Shown here: positions 61,668 through 64,000 of the stretch, one piece after another
Numbering within the stretch: position 1 is the first letter of the stretch
Layout of the letters: each line of letters starts with the position of its first letter
DNA from: CAYXZQ01 sp963717515
GTDB lineage: Archaea; Nanobdellota; Nanobdellia; Woesearchaeales; DSVV01
Length of the DNA: 64,000 nt
Assembly: GCA_963717515.1 (NCBI GenBank)
Contig: OY970338.1
Location: 620,001 to 684,000, forward strand
Reading direction: 5' to 3'
Notes under the pieces: model-generated
What the model was told of the DNA's origin: nothing
The model's input: only the letters and a program-made list of their open reading frames with translations
Database searches by the model: none
Program-made: the position numbers and the translations under genes

Positions 61668-62453
61668 TCAGAAATACCTGGGCCGCCTCGGGGTCTTTAT
61701 GTCATAGAATACAGGCTCTCTCACGTCTATTCCCGCTTCCTTCATGTAATTCTTTGCCTTCTTCGTGCTCTGATCTGAATAATGGAATATGTTCGCTGCA
61801 GACACAGCATCAGCTCCGGCCTCTATCCCCTCGACAAAATGCTTCCATTCCCCCACTCCGCCTGAAGCGATGACAGGGATGCTGACCGCCTCCGCAACAT
61901 CGCTTATCAGCCTTAGATCGTACCCTTTTCCCTGCCCGTCCTGCTCGATCGATGTGAGAAAAATCTCGCCTGCGCCCATATCCTCGCATCTCTTTGCCCA
62001 GGCGGCAGGTTTCAGCCCTGTAGCCTCTGATCCCTGGGCAACATACACCCCGTCATCCTTTGCATCGATGGAGACGACTATGCACTGGTTTCCGAACATC
62101 CTGGCCCCCTCAGTCACCAGGCTGTTGTCCCTGAATGCCATGGTGTTGATGACCACCTTGTCTGCCCCGGATGCGAGAAGCTGCCTGATATCCTTGACTG
62201 AATCTATGAACCCGCCGACGCTTAAGGGGACAAAGCATCTCTTGGAGATCTCGCTTATGGAATCAACGAACTTGTCCTTTCTCGGCTCCTTCCTTGTCAC
62301 GTTTAGTATGACTATCTCGTCGATTGCCCAGTTGTTGAAGAACTCGACAGCGACAAAAGCGTTGCCCACTGCATTGGTATGCCTGAAATTCCTGCTCTGC
62401 ACGAGTATTCCGTCCTTCCACAATAGGCATGCGATAAGCCTGTTCTTAACCAT
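61668..62453 (-). CDS. HisF2-type amidotransferase synthase subunit (sugar amidination)
   Basis: A 261-residue TIM barrel related to imidazole-glycerol-phosphate synthase HisF, with RLIACLLWKDG at the start and VPLSVGGFIDSVKDIRQLL, VSIDAKDDGVYV and IPVIASGGVGEWKHFVEG at the phosphate sites. The catalytic Asp of true HisF (C-L-D-V) is Leu11 here (C-L-L-W), while the later Asp in SIDAK remains. It also has TGLKPAAWAKRCEDMGAGEIFLTSI. This variation together with the HisH2 and WbpG/PseA-like neighbours identifies the sugar-amidination type (as in Pseudomonas aeruginosa HisF2) rather than histidine synthesis. It would channel ammonia from HisH2 to the WbpG-like enzyme. Overlaps the hisH2-type gene by 8 nt. 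Confidence 0.88.
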   Translation of the reverse strand: MVKNRLIACLLWKDGILVQSRNFRHTNAVGNAFVAVEFFNNWAIDEIVILNVTRKEPRKDKFVDSISEISKRCFVPLSVGGFIDSVKDIRQLLASGADKVVINTMAFRDNSLVTEGARMFGNQCIVVSIDAKDDGVYVAQGSEATGLKPAAWAKRCEDMGAGEIFLTSIEQDGQGKGYDLRLISDVAEAVSIPVIASGGVGEWKHFVEGIEAGADAVSAANIFHYSDQSTKKAKNYMKEAGIDVREPVFYDIKTPRRPRYF

Positions 62454-63069
62454 TTTTCACGAACCTTACGAAATTCTTCAGGAGCATCAGCCCTGCGCCC
62501 TGGCTCTTTTCCGGATGGAACTGGACCCCGATGATGTTGCCCTTCTGCACCCCGGCGATCAGCTTCTCTGCATGGAACGTGGTGGCAATCACCGAATCTT
62601 TCTCCTCGGCATCAAAGAAATAGCTGTGGACATAATAGAATACCCCGCTTTTCCCTAGGCCGGAGAATATGGGCGCTTCCTCCCTGAGCTCAGTGTCGTT
62701 CCAGCCCATGTGCGGAATCTTGAAGCCGTCAACATGCCTGATCTTCCTCACCCGGCCCTTCATCCAGCCGAATCCCCTGCAAAGGCCGTGCTCCTCGCTC
62801 TCTTCCCCGAGGAACTGCATGCCGAGGCATATCCCGAGATAAGGCTTCTTCTTTTCCAATACCTCGGATTCCAGGGCATCCTTCATCCCCATCCTCTCAA
62901 GCTTGCCCATGCCGTCGGCAAACGCGCCCACCCCGGGCAGGATCATGCCGTCCGCCTTCGGCAGGTCTGAAGGGTCGGAGCATATGAAAAATTCAGTGCC
63001 AAGTGCCTCCAGGGCATTGGCAACCGACCTGAGGTTGCTCGCCCCGTAGTCGATGATGGCTATCATCAT
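62446..63069 (-). CDS. HisH2-type glutamine amidotransferase
   Basis: A 207-residue class I glutaminase. It opens with IAIIDYGASNLRSVANALEALG, has ILPGVGAFADGM, the nucleophile C81 in YLGICLGMQFLGE and the catalytic H184/E186 in VQFHPEKSQGAG. It resembles HisH in all key positions. Together with the HisF2-type barrel it would release ammonia from glutamine for the amidotransferase at 63066. A role in histidine synthesis is unlikely because the partner barrel has lost its catalytic Asp and no other his gene is near. It overlaps the downstream barrel gene by 8 nt and its ATG overlaps the end of the upstream gene by 4 nt. Confidence 0.93.
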   Translation of the reverse strand: MMIAIIDYGASNLRSVANALEALGTEFFICSDPSDLPKADGMILPGVGAFADGMGKLERMGMKDALESEVLEKKKPYLGICLGMQFLGEESEEHGLCRGFGWMKGRVRKIRHVDGFKIPHMGWNDTELREEAPIFSGLGKSGVFYYVHSYFFDAEEKDSVIATTFHAEKLIAGVQKGNIIGVQFHPEKSQGAGLMLLKNFVRFVKNG

Positions 63070-64000
63070 AACCAGATGTATTCCTTGTCCTCCTCGACAT
63101 GGTCGTCCCGGGAGTAATACGGGCTTTTCGTAGGCGCGATGGGCTTCCTGTCCTCTTTGAGCTTGAGCCTTGCCTTTTCAACTCCCTCGTCATGGACATG
63201 ATTTGCCACGCTGTCCTTTGCTACCCAGACACCGTTCTTCTTCTCCCATATCGAGCTGTCACGCATTGGCTCTATCATGTCCAAGAACTTCTTCTCGTCC
63301 CAGCCCACGAACTTCAGCCAGATGTCAAGGTCGCTCGGCCTCACGTGGTCGTATTTCTTTACCATCTCGATGCCCTCTTCCCGGGTCATCCTTCCGTGGC
63401 GTATCTCCATGGACGCATCGTCTGTCGCCCTGCCGTACCCGAACTTGAGGTACTTCAGGTAATCATGCGTTCCGTTGGCATGGATGTCGTCCAGCTTGTC
63501 ATAAAGGTGGAATGTCCTCTCGCGCTTTTGGGCTGTCTCGAAATTGAACTTGTCTATCATCAGCTTCGTGTGCTTCCTTGCATCCCAGGGGACGAAATTC
63601 GCGAGGAATATGCCCCTCACGCCCACCCTCTCGATATCCTCGTTGCTGGGATAGTAGAACGGGTCAAGGTCGTCTTCTGTTATCCCGGGGTTTTCCGGGT
63701 CTTCCAGGATGTCGTCGGGCTCAAACCCCCTCATGCTATGGTCCCTCCTGTCCTTCTTTGAGAACTCCAGCATGTCTTCCTGGTTGTACATGCCGAGCAT
63801 GTCGGAAAACCCGTGCTCGCCCCAGATGATGAGGGGGATCCTGTACATGACTGCAGCCTTGATGGGAAAAGTGGTGATGCCCGCATGGTAGTGCCAGGTC
63901 AGGTCCCCTACCTTCTTGACCATGAATGTCGACAACTTTCTCGCGCTCTCGGGATTGGTCGTGAACCTGAGGATGTCAACACCGAACTGCGTTGTCATGT
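63066..64000 (-). CDS. N-acetyl sugar amidotransferase (WbpG/PseA-like), N-terminus off window
   Basis: The frame is open to the right edge; about 311 C-terminal residues are visible. It contains FTTNPESARKLSTFMVKKVGDLTWHYHAGI, IPLIIWGEHGFSDMLGMY, FYYPSNEDIERVGVRGIFLANFVPWDARKHTKLMI and the metal-site-like HANGTHDYLKYLKFGYGRATDDAS-MEIRHGRMTREE. These are characteristic of the WbpG/LegG/PseA family, which uses ATP and ammonia to convert an N-acetyl group into an acetamidino group. The PP-loop SGGxDS motif of the N-terminus is beyond the window. The gene runs leftward with the HisH2- and HisF2-type genes, forming a three-gene amidination unit. Its substrate is likely a UDP-sugar made by the PseB/PseC-like enzymes or WecB product; inferred. 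Confidence 0.9.
   Translation of the reverse strand, partial: MTTQFGVDILRFTTNPESARKLSTFMVKKVGDLTWHYHAGITTFPIKAAVMYRIPLIIWGEHGFSDMLGMYNQEDMLEFSKKDRRDHSMRGFEPDDILEDPENPGITEDDLDPFYYPSNEDIERVGVRGIFLANFVPWDARKHTKLMIDKFNFETAQKRERTFHLYDKLDDIHANGTHDYLKYLKFGYGRATDDASMEIRHGRMTREEGIEMVKKYDHVRPSDLDIWLKFVGWDEKKFLDMIEPMRDSSIWEKKNGVWVAKDSVANHVHDEGVEKARLKLKEDRKPIAPTKSPYYSRDDHVEEDKEYIWL

Noticed and set aside
61668..63069. Histidine biosynthesis genes hisF and hisH
   Set aside because: The HisF-like barrel lacks the catalytic Asp (Leu11), and the two genes overlap a WbpG/PseA-like amidotransferase, so sugar amidination is the better reading.
1..64000. CRISPR arrays, insertion sequences, integrases, rRNA
   Set aside because: No regularly spaced repeats, transposase or integrase motifs, terminal inverted repeats or rRNA segments were recognised anywhere.

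Overview
The window is archaeal chromosomal DNA. Lineage-diagnostic genes are the KEOPS subunit Kae1, two STT3/AglB-type oligosaccharyltransferases, a geranylgeranyl-reductase-family flavoprotein, a MEMO-family protein, a GPT/AglH-like GlcNAc-1-P transferase, a two-module Lrp-type regulator and an intron-containing tRNA-Trp. Many genes have an AT-rich TATA-like box about 25-30 nt before the start codon and no obvious Shine-Dalgarno site, as expected for leaderless archaeal mRNAs; a few have clear SD sites and TTG or GTG starts. Several genes look bacterial in style (full-length Rel/SpoT, DUF4330, GDP-sugar and acetamidino-sugar enzymes). The mixture suggests a DPANN-type archaeon (Woesearchaeota/Pacearchaeota-like), but that placement is inference.

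Layout. 1-6.1 kb: end of a surface protein, MEMO protein, GlcNAc-1-P transferase on the minus strand, then gmd and a fused reductase gene that together would make GDP-deoxyhexoses. 6.1-21.1 kb: a very AT-rich surface-polysaccharide island. One operon runs rightward (about 7.5-14.3 kb: nucleotidyltransferase, phosphodiesterase-like protein, glycosyltransferases, O-antigen ligase/polymerase-like protein, methyltransferase) and meets a leftward gene group (about 21.1-14.4 kb: DUF4330 protein, small membrane protein, Wzx-like flippase, three methyltransferases, glycosyltransferase). 21.3-31 kb: sugar-1-P nucleotidyltransferase, first STT3, DUF192 protein, three large membrane-anchored surface proteins and tRNA-Trp. 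31-40 kb: housekeeping and regulatory genes (GGR-like reductase, Rel, Kae1, a Cys-rich membrane protein, radical SAM protein, tandem Lrp regulator, thioredoxin-fold surface protein).

40.4-46.9 kb: second STT3, which carries a C-terminal parvulin-type prolyl isomerase domain, followed by a GT-C-like membrane protein, a methyltransferase and a polyprenyl-phosphate-sugar synthase. 47-51 kb: GtrA, DUF362, HD hydrolase, nadC and nadE. 51.2-64 kb: a second, GC-richer glycan cluster: UbiA prenyltransferase, DPM-like synthase, DUF2304, UDP-GlcNAc 2-epimerase, glycosyltransferase, a small RSH-like HD protein, flippase, PseB-like dehydratase, surface-carbohydrate transferase, PseC-like aminotransferase and a HisF2/HisH2/WbpG amidotransferase cassette cut by the window end.

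Taken together the window is largely an envelope-glycan locus: sugar nucleotides are made, assembled on a polyprenyl carrier, flipped, and transferred to surface proteins that are themselves encoded here. The most unusual points are the OST-parvulin fusion, the fusion of two competing GDP-4-keto-6-deoxymannose reductases (one with an altered catalytic motif), the full-length Rel protein plus a diverged small RSH-like HD protein, and an acetamidino-sugar pathway in an archaeon.
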